A stretch of 64,000 bases of DNA from Legionella erythra (lineage in GTDB: Bacteria; Pseudomonadota; Gammaproteobacteria; Legionellales; Legionellaceae). A program made the translations under genes and the position numbers. Under the pieces are notes generated by a model. The model saw only the letters and a list, made by a program, of their open reading frames with translations, had not been told where the DNA came from and did not search any database. Positions within the stretch are counted from its first letter, which is position 1; every line of letters begins with the position of its first letter. This document shows, piece after piece, positions 56,810-64,000 of the stretch. The stretch covers positions 1 to 64,000 of the forward strand of contig NZ_LNYA01000023.1 in the NCBI RefSeq assembly GCF_001467615.1. The letters run 5' to 3'.

Positions 56810-59375
56810 AAGCAGCCATTAATTTGTTTTTCAATTCTTTTTTCTCTTGCGCGTTCAGTGGTAAACCGGCCTGAGTTGAAATATAGAACATGTCTTCAAC
56901 CCGTTCACCTGCCGTTGCAATTTTAGCATTGTGGAGGTGAAGCTTTTGTTCAGAAAATATACGACTGACGGTCGCCAGTAAACCAGGCCTGTCCGTGGTC
57001 ACTAAAAAGAGACAGGTATGCTGCTCCTGTTGTGCTTCCGTAAAGCTTATCTGGGGCTTGAATTTGAAATGGGCCTGCGTACGGGACAAGCGCCGTTTGA
57101 TGCTTTTAGGCGGTGATGACTGCTTGCCCAGATGTTTCCTTAAGGCCTCACGAATGGCCTTAATCTGCTCCTCATTGGTTAAGGCTTGATGCTGCTCATC
57201 AAGAATAATATAAGTATCCAGGTCAAACTGATGATCACAGGTTAAAATCATGGCCTCCTGAATGGTGATGTAATGATTACTGAGGACCGTGGTGGTAATG
57301 GTGAAACGCTCCTCACGATGCGGCATGTAAATAAAGACTTCGGTGCCCCCCTGACTGTGGTGAGGCATGATGATAATCAATGGGTATTGTTGGCAATTTA
57401 GTATCGCTTCGGTATGGTTGGCTATCACATCCGGCGGTTCGTGCAGAAAATATTTGCCTTTGATATGGGCCCATAAATCGGTCACTTTATTGTCGGCGAT
57501 TTCCTTTTGTCTCAATAAGATCAAGGCTTCCTGTTGGCGTTCACGGACTAAGCTCTCTTCATCGGGCAGCATCTTTTCTTGTTGTTGTACCCGATAAGCG
57601 GCGTGGTAAAGTTCTTTAAGCAGGGAGTCTTTCCAGCTGTTCCACAGGGTATGATTGGTGGCGCAAATGTCAGCGACAGTGAGTAAATAAAGGTAATCGA
57701 GATAATCCGGTTTCGGCAAATGCTGACAAAACAGATTGACAGTTTTTGGATCATAAATATCCTGCCGTTGAGCTGTTTGCGACATGAGCAGATGATGACG
57801 GACAAGCCAGATCACGAGGTCGGCATCCTCTTTAATCAGCTGATGCCGAATAGCAAAAGCCTTGACTTCTTGAGCCCCCAGTTCTGAATGATCACCGCCG
57901 CGGCCTTTGGCAATGTCATGGAACAAGGCTGCCAGATAGAGGAGCTCACGTTTTTGAATTTTAGCCATTAAGGAAGCGGCTAAAGGGAAGGATTGATTGT
58001 ATGCGGGATCAAGAAAGCGGACCAGATTACGAATAACAAACAGGGTATGCTGATCCACGGTATACACATGGAATAAATCATATTGCATCTGACCCGTTAC
58101 GGCTGCGAAACAATCCAGGTAATGCCCGAGTACGCCATAGCGGTTCATGTGATGCAAGGCATAGTAGGGGTCTTTTTCTCTAAACAACTGAATAAACAAT
58201 CGGGTTGCTGCAGGGCAGGAACGGAATTTTTTATCCATTAAAAACAGGCATTGCCGAATCAATCGAATGGTGCTGGCACGGACCCCGGCAATGTCTGGGC
58301 GTTTGGCCAGCCAGACGAACAATTCAATGAGAGCCGGTGGGTGTTGACTGAAGACTCGCGGATGTTTGACTTCAATGTAGTGATTGGACAGCTGGAAATG
58401 ACTGTCCAGCGGCGCAATCAATTGCTTTTCACGATGGACAATGGCTTCCGAGAACCAATGCAGCAACATTTCATTTAATTCCCGGATCCCTTTGATGTTC
58501 TTAAAATACAGCTTCATGAATTGTTCAATAGCCAATGACTGCGGTGTGTCGACAAAACCAAACAGGGCAGCCAGTTTGACCTGGTAATCAAACAGGAGAC
58601 GCTCTTCCTGTTTGCCGGCGAGGGTGTGAAGACCAAAGCGAATACGCCATAGGAAGTGCTGGTAATTAATTAACTGCTCATATTCTTTGTCGGTAATAAA
58701 GCCGCAACTGATGCCGTCGGCCAGTTTTTTAATGCCAAAATGACGCTTGCCGATGCTGAGCAGGATTTGCAAATCACGCAATCCGCCGGCACCTTGTTTG
58801 ACATTGGGTTCCAGATTGTAAGCCGTTTCACCGTATTTAATATAACGCTGCCTTTGCTCCTGCTGTTTGGCGAAAAAAAACTCATGGCTTGGCCACATAT
58901 GTAAAGGATGTGTGTGATATTGCAACTCCTCCATGAGACTGCCGCGGCCACAGAGCAGGTGCATGTCAAGAATACTGGAAATGACACTTAAGTCCTGACT
59001 GGCTAAATCTGCGCAGTCATTGGGTGTTGTGATTTGATGACTGACATCAAGACCAATATCCCAGCAATCCTGAATAAAGGCCTGGGCGCGTTGCAACTGT
59101 GATCGGGTAACTTGTGCATTGTGCAATAAAAGTAAATCAATGTCGGAGTGAAGCTGTAATTCGCGGCGGCCATAGCTACCTAAGGCTAAAAGACAAAAGG
59201 CATTATCTTCGTGTAATTTGTGCTTTTGAAAAAGAAGCAATAAGGTTTCGTCAATAAAATGAACCAACTTGCGTGTGATGCCGGTGATGCTGGCTTTTTG
59301 GCAAAATTCGTTACACAGCTCATCCTTGAACTGTTTTAGCGTTTGCTTGAGAACATGACTACCGTTCTTCATCAC
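56790..59375 (-). CDS. glnD: PII uridylyltransferase / uridylyl-removing enzyme
   Basis: 861 residues. The nucleotidyltransferase has GSYGRREL (66-73) and DID (78-80). The HD domain has AALFHDIAKGRGGDHSELG. Two C-terminal ACT domains follow (TEVFIYMPHREERFTITT; CLFLVTTDRPGLLATVSRIF). It senses glutamine and adds or removes UMP on PII. It starts 17 bases inside map and ends 20 bases inside the convergent tadA. The gene and motif set are complete. Confidence 0.95.
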   Translation of the reverse strand: MMKNGSHVLKQTLKQFKDELCNEFCQKASITGITRKLVHFIDETLLLLFQKHKLHEDNAFCLLALGSYGRRELQLHSDIDLLLLHNAQVTRSQLQRAQAFIQDCWDIGLDVSHQITTPNDCADLASQDLSVISSILDMHLLCGRGSLMEELQYHTHPLHMWPSHEFFFAKQQEQRQRYIKYGETAYNLEPNVKQGAGGLRDLQILLSIGKRHFGIKKLADGISCGFITDKEYEQLINYQHFLWRIRFGLHTLAGKQEERLLFDYQVKLAALFGFVDTPQSLAIEQFMKLYFKNIKGIRELNEMLLHWFSEAIVHREKQLIAPLDSHFQLSNHYIEVKHPRVFSQHPPALIELFVWLAKRPDIAGVRASTIRLIRQCLFLMDKKFRSCPAATRLFIQLFREKDPYYALHHMNRYGVLGHYLDCFAAVTGQMQYDLFHVYTVDQHTLFVIRNLVRFLDPAYNQSFPLAASLMAKIQKRELLYLAALFHDIAKGRGGDHSELGAQEVKAFAIRHQLIKEDADLVIWLVRHHLLMSQTAQRQDIYDPKTVNLFCQHLPKPDYLDYLYLLTVADICATNHTLWNSWKDSLLKELYHAAYRVQQQEKMLPDEESLVRERQQEALILLRQKEIADNKVTDLWAHIKGKYFLHEPPDVIANHTEAILNCQQYPLIIIMPHHSQGGTEVFIYMPHREERFTITTTVLSNHYITIQEAMILTCDHQFDLDTYIILDEQHQALTNEEQIKAIREALRKHLGKQSSPPKSIKRRLSRTQAHFKFKPQISFTEAQQEQHTCLFLVTTDRPGLLATVSRIFSEQKLHLHNAKIATAGERVEDMFYISTQAGLPLNAQEKKELKNKLMAAFTNAES

Positions 59376-60123
59376 GCAAGGTTAAAATTTCTACGCCGTC
59401 AGCCGTTACCAGCAGGGTGTGTTCCCATTGGGCAGATAAGCTATGATCTTTCGTCACTACAGTCCAATTATCAGGCAACAGACGCGTTTGATATTTACCC
59501 GTGTTAATCATTGGCTCAATCGTGAACGTCATGCCTTCACGCAGGACTTCGCCGGTCCCCGGGGTGCCATAATGCAGAACTTGTGGATCTTCATGGAAAA
59601 TACGGCCAATGCCATGACCGCAATACTCGCGTACAACAGAACAACGATTTTTCTCGGCATGAACCTGAATAGCATGACCAATGTCGCCTAGCCGGACCCC
59701 CGGTCTGACCATTTCAATGCCGATAAACAAGCATTCATGCGCGAGTTTAACGACGTGTTTCGCCTTAACCGATGGTGTTCCTACAATAAACATTTTGCTG
59801 GTATCGCCGTGATAACCATCTTTAATGACCGTTACGTCGATGTTGATGATGTCGCCGTCCTTCAGTGCTTTTTTTCCGGGAATGCCATGGCAAACAACGT
59901 GATTGATGGATGTGCAGATGGATTTGGGAAACCCGTTATAACCCAATGGGGCGGGAATAGCGTGTTGGACATTGACAATGTAATCATGGCAAATGGTGTT
60001 TAACTCATCCGTGGTAACCCCTTCTTTGACATAATCGCCAATCATGGTCAACACGTCGCCCGCCAGGCGGCCAGCGACGCGCATTTTTTCAATTTCATCA
60101 GGAGTTTTAATGGTTACGGCCAT
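59359..60123 (-). CDS. map: Methionine aminopeptidase type I
   Basis: 254 residues. The dimetal ligands are visible: Asp in IINIDVTVIKDGYHGDTSK (two Asp), His in EYCGHGIGRIFHE, Glu in FTIEPMIN, and Glu in QWEHTLLVT. The substrate-site His is in NHVVCHGIPG. It removes the initiator Met from new proteins. The map-glnD order, here overlapping by 17 bases, is common in gammaproteobacteria, as is rpsB diverging nearby. Confidence 0.96.
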   Translation of the reverse strand: MAVTIKTPDEIEKMRVAGRLAGDVLTMIGDYVKEGVTTDELNTICHDYIVNVQHAIPAPLGYNGFPKSICTSINHVVCHGIPGKKALKDGDIINIDVTVIKDGYHGDTSKMFIVGTPSVKAKHVVKLAHECLFIGIEMVRPGVRLGDIGHAIQVHAEKNRCSVVREYCGHGIGRIFHEDPQVLHYGTPGTGEVLREGMTFTIEPMINTGKYQTRLLPDNWTVVTKDHSLSAQWEHTLLVTADGVEILTLRDEER

Positions 60124-60319
60124 GGTTTAAATCCACCTAAAAAAATAAATAGTAGCATAAGTCATTCATTCCAGCATCATTATTCCCGGCATTGGCAGCG
60201 TTAAAGTCCACATTTCAGCCAGATACCTGAAATCAGGAAGTACCTACATCGAATACGCAGGGATTTGTGCAGGGAGTCTGGGTAAGGACAAACCCTACCC
60301 AAAGCTTTAGAATAAAGGG

Positions 60320-60769
60320 TTAAGCCCCTTTGCATTGTTGTCTGTGCATCATCCTTTTAGCTTCCCATTGTTTCATCATGGATTGGAATTGCTGTTTCTG
60401 CTTGTCATTGAGCACATTGTAAATTTGATTTTTGGTCGAAATTTTAGCCTTGGTGATGGAACTCATCAGGGCGGCTTTTTGACTAACCAGCTTATCTAAG
60501 GTCGCTTCGTCGAGTTTGTCGCTGGTAACAAGCGCCTTTAATTGACCGCGCAGTTCCTTCATTTGTTTCCAACTGGCTTGCATGGCTTCCTTGTTTTTAT
60601 CCTTAATGGCTTTGATTTGAGCCTGCTGATTGGCATCCAGTTGTAAATCTTTAAACATTTCGCTCAAACGGCCTTTGCAAGGGCAATTGCCAGCCTGATC
60701 CGCCGAGGCAATCTGTAAAGAAAGGAACGAAACACAGGCGATAATAGCAATAAGAAGTTTTTTAAACAT
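60320..60769 (-). CDS. Spy/CpxP-like periplasmic helical protein
   Basis: 149 residues from the ATG at 60769, with CTGGAGGG upstream; an ATG 99 bases earlier has none. A signal peptide (LLIAIIACVSFLSLQIASA) is followed by a CPCKGR pair of Cys, and then helices with LTXXQ-like motifs (LDANQQAQIKAI and LNDKQKQQFQSM), the hallmark of Spy and CpxP chaperones. It probably buffers unfolded proteins or metals in the periplasm. It diverges from rpsB. Confidence 0.72.
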   Translation of the reverse strand: MFKKLLIAIIACVSFLSLQIASADQAGNCPCKGRLSEMFKDLQLDANQQAQIKAIKDKNKEAMQASWKQMKELRGQLKALVTSDKLDEATLDKLVSQKAALMSSITKAKISTKNQIYNVLNDKQKQQFQSMMKQWEAKRMMHRQQCKGA

Positions 60770-60867
60770 TGTAAAACCCTCCAGTTTGTTATTGTTGCGT
60801 TTTGCATTATAGCGGGTGTCAACCAATATTTCTGCTTTTATTTTCAAATGAATTCGTGTGCTATCCA

Positions 60868-60896
60868 TTGATGATCCGAGGCAAATGTGTTATAAA
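60868..60896 (+). promoter_or_regulatory. Promoter of rpsB
   Basis: TTGATG (60868-60873) and TATAAA (60891-60896) are separated by 17 bases. The transcript would start near 60904 and carry a leader of about 90 bases. Confidence 0.65.
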
Positions 60897-60917
60897 TACC
60901 GCGCTTTTAACGACACA

Positions 60918-60970
60918 CACGTTTCGTCACATGCAGTGGGGTCCCTTTGGGGTACTGTATGGGAAACGTG
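60918..60970 (+). promoter_or_regulatory. Structured S2 (rpsB) leader RNA
   Basis: The outer stem CACGTTTC (60918-60925) pairs perfectly with GAAACGTG (60963-60970). Inside, CAGT (60934-60937) pairs with ACTG (60954-60957) around a CCC-TTT-GGG tip. The arrangement just before the rpsB ribosome site matches the known gammaproteobacterial S2 leader, through which free S2 represses its own mRNA. Confidence 0.7.
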
Positions 60971-60994
60971 GAGGCCTAACCCGGAGAGAATTAA

Positions 60995-61753
60995 ATGAAT
61001 ATCAGTATGCGTGAATTATTAGAAGCGGGCGCCCATTTCGGACACAGAACCCGTTTCTGGAACCCCAAAATGTATGAATACATTTTTGGTTCAAGAAATA
61101 AAATCCACATTATCAATCTTGAAAAAACCATGCCTCAGTTAAATGACGCGGCTAATTATGCTGGTCGTCTGGCTGCCAACAAGGCAAAAATCCTGTTTGT
61201 CGGTACTAAAAGAGCTGCTCAGGAAAGCATTCGTGAACACGCCAGACGTTGTGGTATGCCTTATGTGGATCATCGCTGGTTAGGTGGCATGCTGACTAAC
61301 TGGAAAACAGTTCGCCAATCCATTTTCCGTTTGAAAGAACTGAAAGAAATGCGTGACAAAGGCCTGTTTGCGTCCATGATTAAAAAAGAAGCGTTAATGC
61401 TGACCCGCGAACTGGAAAAACTGGAACGCAGTCTGGGCGGTATTGAAGACATGGGTGGTTTGCCAGATGCCCTGTTTGTGATTGATGTTGGTTTTGAGCA
61501 CATTGCTGTTGAAGAAGCTCGCCGTCTGAAGATTCCAGTCATCGGCGTTGTTGATACGAATAACAGTCCGGACAACATCGATTATGTTATTCCTGGAAAC
61601 GATGACTCTATGCGTGCGGTTGATATTTATGTCCGTTGCATAGCTGATGCCATTCTTGACGCCAAACAAGGCAATACAGTGGGTGGTGTTTCATCTGATG
61701 CCGAGTTTGTCGAAATTTCTGTGACAGAAAAAGAAGCAGACAAAGCAGACTAA
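60995..61753 (+). CDS. rpsB: 30S ribosomal protein S2
   Basis: 252 residues, normal size. It has [48 protein letters not shown], and [18 protein letters not shown]. It binds late to the 30S subunit near the mRNA exit. The ribosome site is GGAGAG. tsf follows after a hairpin that is probably an attenuator. Confidence 0.97.
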   Translation: MNISMRELLEAGAHFGHRTRFWNPKMYEYIFGSRNKIHIINLEKTMPQLNDAANYAGRLAANKAKILFVGTKRAAQESIREHARRCGMPYVDHRWLGGMLTNWKTVRQSIFRLKELKEMRDKGLFASMIKKEALMLTRELEKLERSLGGIEDMGGLPDALFVIDVGFEHIAVEEARRLKIPVIGVVDTNNSPDNIDYVIPGNDDSMRAVDIYVRCIADAILDAKQGNTVGGVSSDAEFVEISVTEKEADKAD

Positions 61754-61769
61754 TTATTTTTCTGATGAT

Positions 61770-61804
61770 AAAGGGGCACGCTGCATCAGTTGGCGTTCCC
61801 CTTT
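61770..61804 (+). terminator. rpsB-tsf intercistronic hairpin (attenuator)
   Basis: AAAGGGG pairs with CCCCTTT and ACGC with GCGT (one mismatch between them), around an 11-base loop. T residues follow. It lies between rpsB and tsf; in relatives a partial terminator here lowers tsf relative to rpsB. Confidence 0.65.
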
Positions 61805-61826
61805 TCGCTATGTGGAGGATTTAACT

Positions 61827-62708
61827 ATGTCAGTTAGCGCTAAATTGGTAATGGAATTGCGTGAACGCACCGGTGCCGGGATGATGGAATGTAAAAAATT
61901 CCTGTTGCAAACAAACGGGGATATTGAAGAAGCCATTGTGCAAATGCGCAAGGCTGGTCAGGCCAAGGCCGACAAAAAAGCCGATAGAGTAGCCGCAGAA
62001 GGGGTTGTTGTGATCGCACGTTCAGCGGACCAACACTCAGCGGTTATGGTCGAAGTCAACTGCGAAACCGATTTTGCCTCGAAAGACAGTAATTTTGTTG
62101 AATTTGCCGAGAAAGTGGCTCAAACTGCATTACAGTCCGATGCAAATGATGTTGAGGCCTTATCAACCCAAACAGTTTCCGGGTCCAGCGATACAGTGGA
62201 ACAGGCAAGACAACAATTGTTCGCCAAAATTGGTGAAAACATTAAAATCCGCCGTCTGGTTCGTTTACACACCCAGGGCGTTATTGGTTATTATTTGCAC
62301 GGCACACGTATCGGGGTTATGGTTGCTTTAAAAGGCGGCGATGAAAACCTCGCGAAAGACATCGCCATGCATGTGGCCGCCAGTCGTCCTATGGTTGTTA
62401 GCCGTGAACAGGTTTCAGCAGAGGCCATAGACAATGAGCGTGATATCTTTACTGCTCAGGCACGTGAAAGCGGTAAGCCGCAAGAAATAATTGATAAAAT
62501 GATTGAAGGACGTATTAACAAGTTCATTGATGAAGTCAGCCTGCTTGGACAACCTTTTGTTAAAGATCCCAATATCAAGGTTGGACAATTACTCAAAGAA
62601 AAGAATGCAGAGGTTCAAGCATTCATTCGTTACGAGGTAGGCGAGGGGATTGAGAAAAAAGAAGATAACTTTGTCGAGGAAGTTATGGCACAGGTTCGTG
62701 GTTCATAA
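61827..62708 (+). CDS. tsf: Elongation factor Ts
   Basis: 293 residues from the ATG at 61827 (GGAGG 8 bases upstream); an ATG 15 bases earlier is too near that site. It has [39 protein letters not shown] (the TDF core contacting EF-Tu), and HVAASRPMV. It exchanges GDP for GTP on EF-Tu. pyrH starts on its last base. Confidence 0.97.
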   Translation: MSVSAKLVMELRERTGAGMMECKKFLLQTNGDIEEAIVQMRKAGQAKADKKADRVAAEGVVVIARSADQHSAVMVEVNCETDFASKDSNFVEFAEKVAQTALQSDANDVEALSTQTVSGSSDTVEQARQQLFAKIGENIKIRRLVRLHTQGVIGYYLHGTRIGVMVALKGGDENLAKDIAMHVAASRPMVVSREQVSAEAIDNERDIFTAQARESGKPQEIIDKMIEGRINKFIDEVSLLGQPFVKDPNIKVGQLLKEKNAEVQAFIRYEVGEGIEKKEDNFVEEVMAQVRGS

Positions 62709-63448
62709 TGGCTGATACGCATCCAAAGCTCAAATACAAGCGCATTTTATTAAAATGCAGCGGTGAAGCGCTGATGGGCAAGGCGCAATTTGGTATTGAC
62801 CCGGCCGTACTCGATCGTATTGCCAAAGACGTCGCTGAGTTAGTCAGCATGGGCGTTGAGGTCGGTATCGTGATTGGCGGCGGGAATCTATTCCGTGGCA
62901 AGGCCTTGTCTGAGGCGGGTTTGGGACGTGTCACCGGCGACCACATGGGCATGCTGGCCACGGTAATGAATGCATTGGCTCTTCGTGATGCTCTCGAACG
63001 CATTGATTTACCAGCCCGTATCATGTCAGCTATACCGATGATGGGGATGGTTGATCCCTATCATCGCCGTAAGGCCATTACCCATTTACGTAATGGCCAT
63101 GTGGTTATTTTTGCAGCGGGCACCGGTAATCCTTTTTTCACGACCGATTCAGCCGCCTGTCTTCGTGCCATTGAAGTGGGTGCTGATGTGGTGTTAAAAG
63201 CCACCAAAGTGGATGGTATTTATTCTGACGATCCGGTTAAAAATCCAAATGCGACACGGTATGACTACCTGACATATAAACAGATTCTGAGTGACGGATT
63301 GCAGGTCATGGATTCAACAGCCATTTGTTTGTGTCAGGACCATGGAATGCCATTACAGGTTTTTGACATGGGAGCCCCCAATGCCCTGAAAAAAATCGTT
63401 CTGGGTGAGCGGGTAGGAACTATTGTAGGAGCAAATCATGATCAATGA
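62708..63448 (+). CDS. pyrH: UMP kinase
   Basis: 246 residues. It has [40 protein letters not shown], and [13 protein letters not shown]. It phosphorylates UMP to UDP and in gammaproteobacteria is inhibited by UTP and activated by GTP. It overlaps tsf by 1 base (TAATG) and frr by 11. Confidence 0.97.
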   Translation: MADTHPKLKYKRILLKCSGEALMGKAQFGIDPAVLDRIAKDVAELVSMGVEVGIVIGGGNLFRGKALSEAGLGRVTGDHMGMLATVMNALALRDALERIDLPARIMSAIPMMGMVDPYHRRKAITHLRNGHVVIFAAGTGNPFFTTDSAACLRAIEVGADVVLKATKVDGIYSDDPVKNPNATRYDYLTYKQILSDGLQVMDSTAICLCQDHGMPLQVFDMGAPNALKKIVLGERVGTIVGANHDQ

Positions 63449-63995
63449 CATTAAGCAAGATGCTGAAAAACGCATGAAGAAAACTGTTGAAACCTTAAAG
63501 GTGGATTTAACCAAGGTAAGAACAGGCCGTGCTAATGCCAGCCTGCTTGATCACGTTCAGGTTGATTATTATGGTAATTTAACGCCATTAAGTCAGGTCG
63601 CCAACGTGACAAGCAGTGATTCCCGTACGCTGGTCGTTACCCCGTGGGAAAAGTCCATGGTTGCGGTTATTGAAAAAGCGATTTTAACGTCTGATCTTGG
63701 ATTAAATCCATCCACTGCCGGAAGCGCGATTCGAGTTCCTATGCCGCCCCTCACAGAAGAGCGCCGTAAGGAATTAATTAAAGTAGTGCGTGCTGAAGGC
63801 GAGCAGGGACGGGTGGCTATTCGTAATATTCGTCGTGATGCCAATAACCAACTCAAAGAATTGGTTAAAGAAAAAGTCATTTCCGAAGATGATGAGCGTC
63901 GTGCTAATGAAATTATTCAAAAATTGACTGATAAACACATTGCTGATATTGATGCGGCTTTGGTAGAAAAAGAAAAAGACTTGATGGAAATCTAG
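63438..63995 (+). CDS. frr: Ribosome recycling factor
   Basis: 185 residues, the standard length. It has [52 protein letters not shown] and a long three-helix bundle. With EF-G it splits post-termination ribosomes. It starts 11 bases inside pyrH and ends 5 bases before the window edge, so what follows is not visible. Confidence 0.97.
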   Translation: MINDIKQDAEKRMKKTVETLKVDLTKVRTGRANASLLDHVQVDYYGNLTPLSQVANVTSSDSRTLVVTPWEKSMVAVIEKAILTSDLGLNPSTAGSAIRVPMPPLTEERRKELIKVVRAEGEQGRVAIRNIRRDANNQLKELVKEKVISEDDERRANEIIQKLTDKHIADIDAALVEKEKDLMEI

Positions 63996-64000
63996 TCAAC

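Overview
The window reads as a chromosomal segment of a Legionella-like gammaproteobacterium (Legionellaceae or close kin). The evidence is a mix of gammaproteobacterial housekeeping clusters (pilSR, ribD-ribE-ribBA-ribH, pyrG-kdsA, bamD, the complete his operon, flgAMN, gatCAB, a fused trpEG, guaBA-tadA, glnD-map, rpsB-tsf-pyrH-frr) interleaved with orphan genes that look like Dot/Icm-type effectors. These are an OTU-like protein with a membrane anchor, an ankyrin-like 733-residue protein and an AT-rich ankyrin protein. No phage, insertion sequence, CRISPR array or rRNA was seen; one tRNA is present (Ser-UGA).

Layout. 0-2 kb: possible tail of an upstream gene and the OTU-like effector candidate. 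2-5 kb: PilS/PilR. 5-6.1 kb: a RES/Xre toxin-antitoxin pair with two operator-like repeats. 6.1-7.6 kb: a BepA-like periplasmic protease. 7.7-11.1 kb: riboflavin pathway. 11.2-13.7 kb: pyrG and kdsA. 13.7-14.0 kb: repeats and tRNA-Ser. 14.2-18.3 kb: bamD, a conserved exported protein, rdgC and an outer-membrane-barrel candidate. 18.3-27.1 kb: rlmI converging on a histidine operon (hisGDCBHAFI order) headed by a TrpR-like regulator. 27.2-31.3 kb: isochorismatase-like hydrolase, SDR enzyme, large effector candidate and a Cys-rich exported protein. 31.4-33.1 kb: flgA, flgM, flgN. 33.3-34.4 kb: cytochrome c5-like protein and an L,D-transpeptidase lipoprotein. 34.4-41.2 kb: gatCAB, trpEG and a ClC antiporter. 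41.3-45.7 kb: Ugp-type ABC transporter without an adjacent binding protein, a DUF1189-type protein and an alpha/beta hydrolase. 45.8-48.3 kb: FadE. 48.6-50.4 kb: minDE, panD and a very small lipoprotein. 50.7-53.2 kb: ankyrin protein, a GST and a SlyB-like lipoprotein. 53.3-60.1 kb: guaBA-tadA converging on glnD and map. 60.3-64 kb: a Spy-like periplasmic protein, then rpsB-tsf-pyrH-frr.

Regulation visible in the DNA. flgA has a sigma-54 signature and flgM a near-consensus sigma-28 promoter; each promoter also fixes the start codon of its gene, giving a readable piece of the flagellar cascade. The guaB promoter lies inside an 18-bp inverted repeat. The pyrG and L,D-transpeptidase leaders can each pair with their own Shine-Dalgarno sequence. 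The S2 leader has a clear double stem. The toxin-antitoxin and his operons each have palindromes at their promoters. Many genes overlap as ATGA or TAATG, indicating tightly coupled operons. All functional calls rest on motifs and remembered families; no database search was run.
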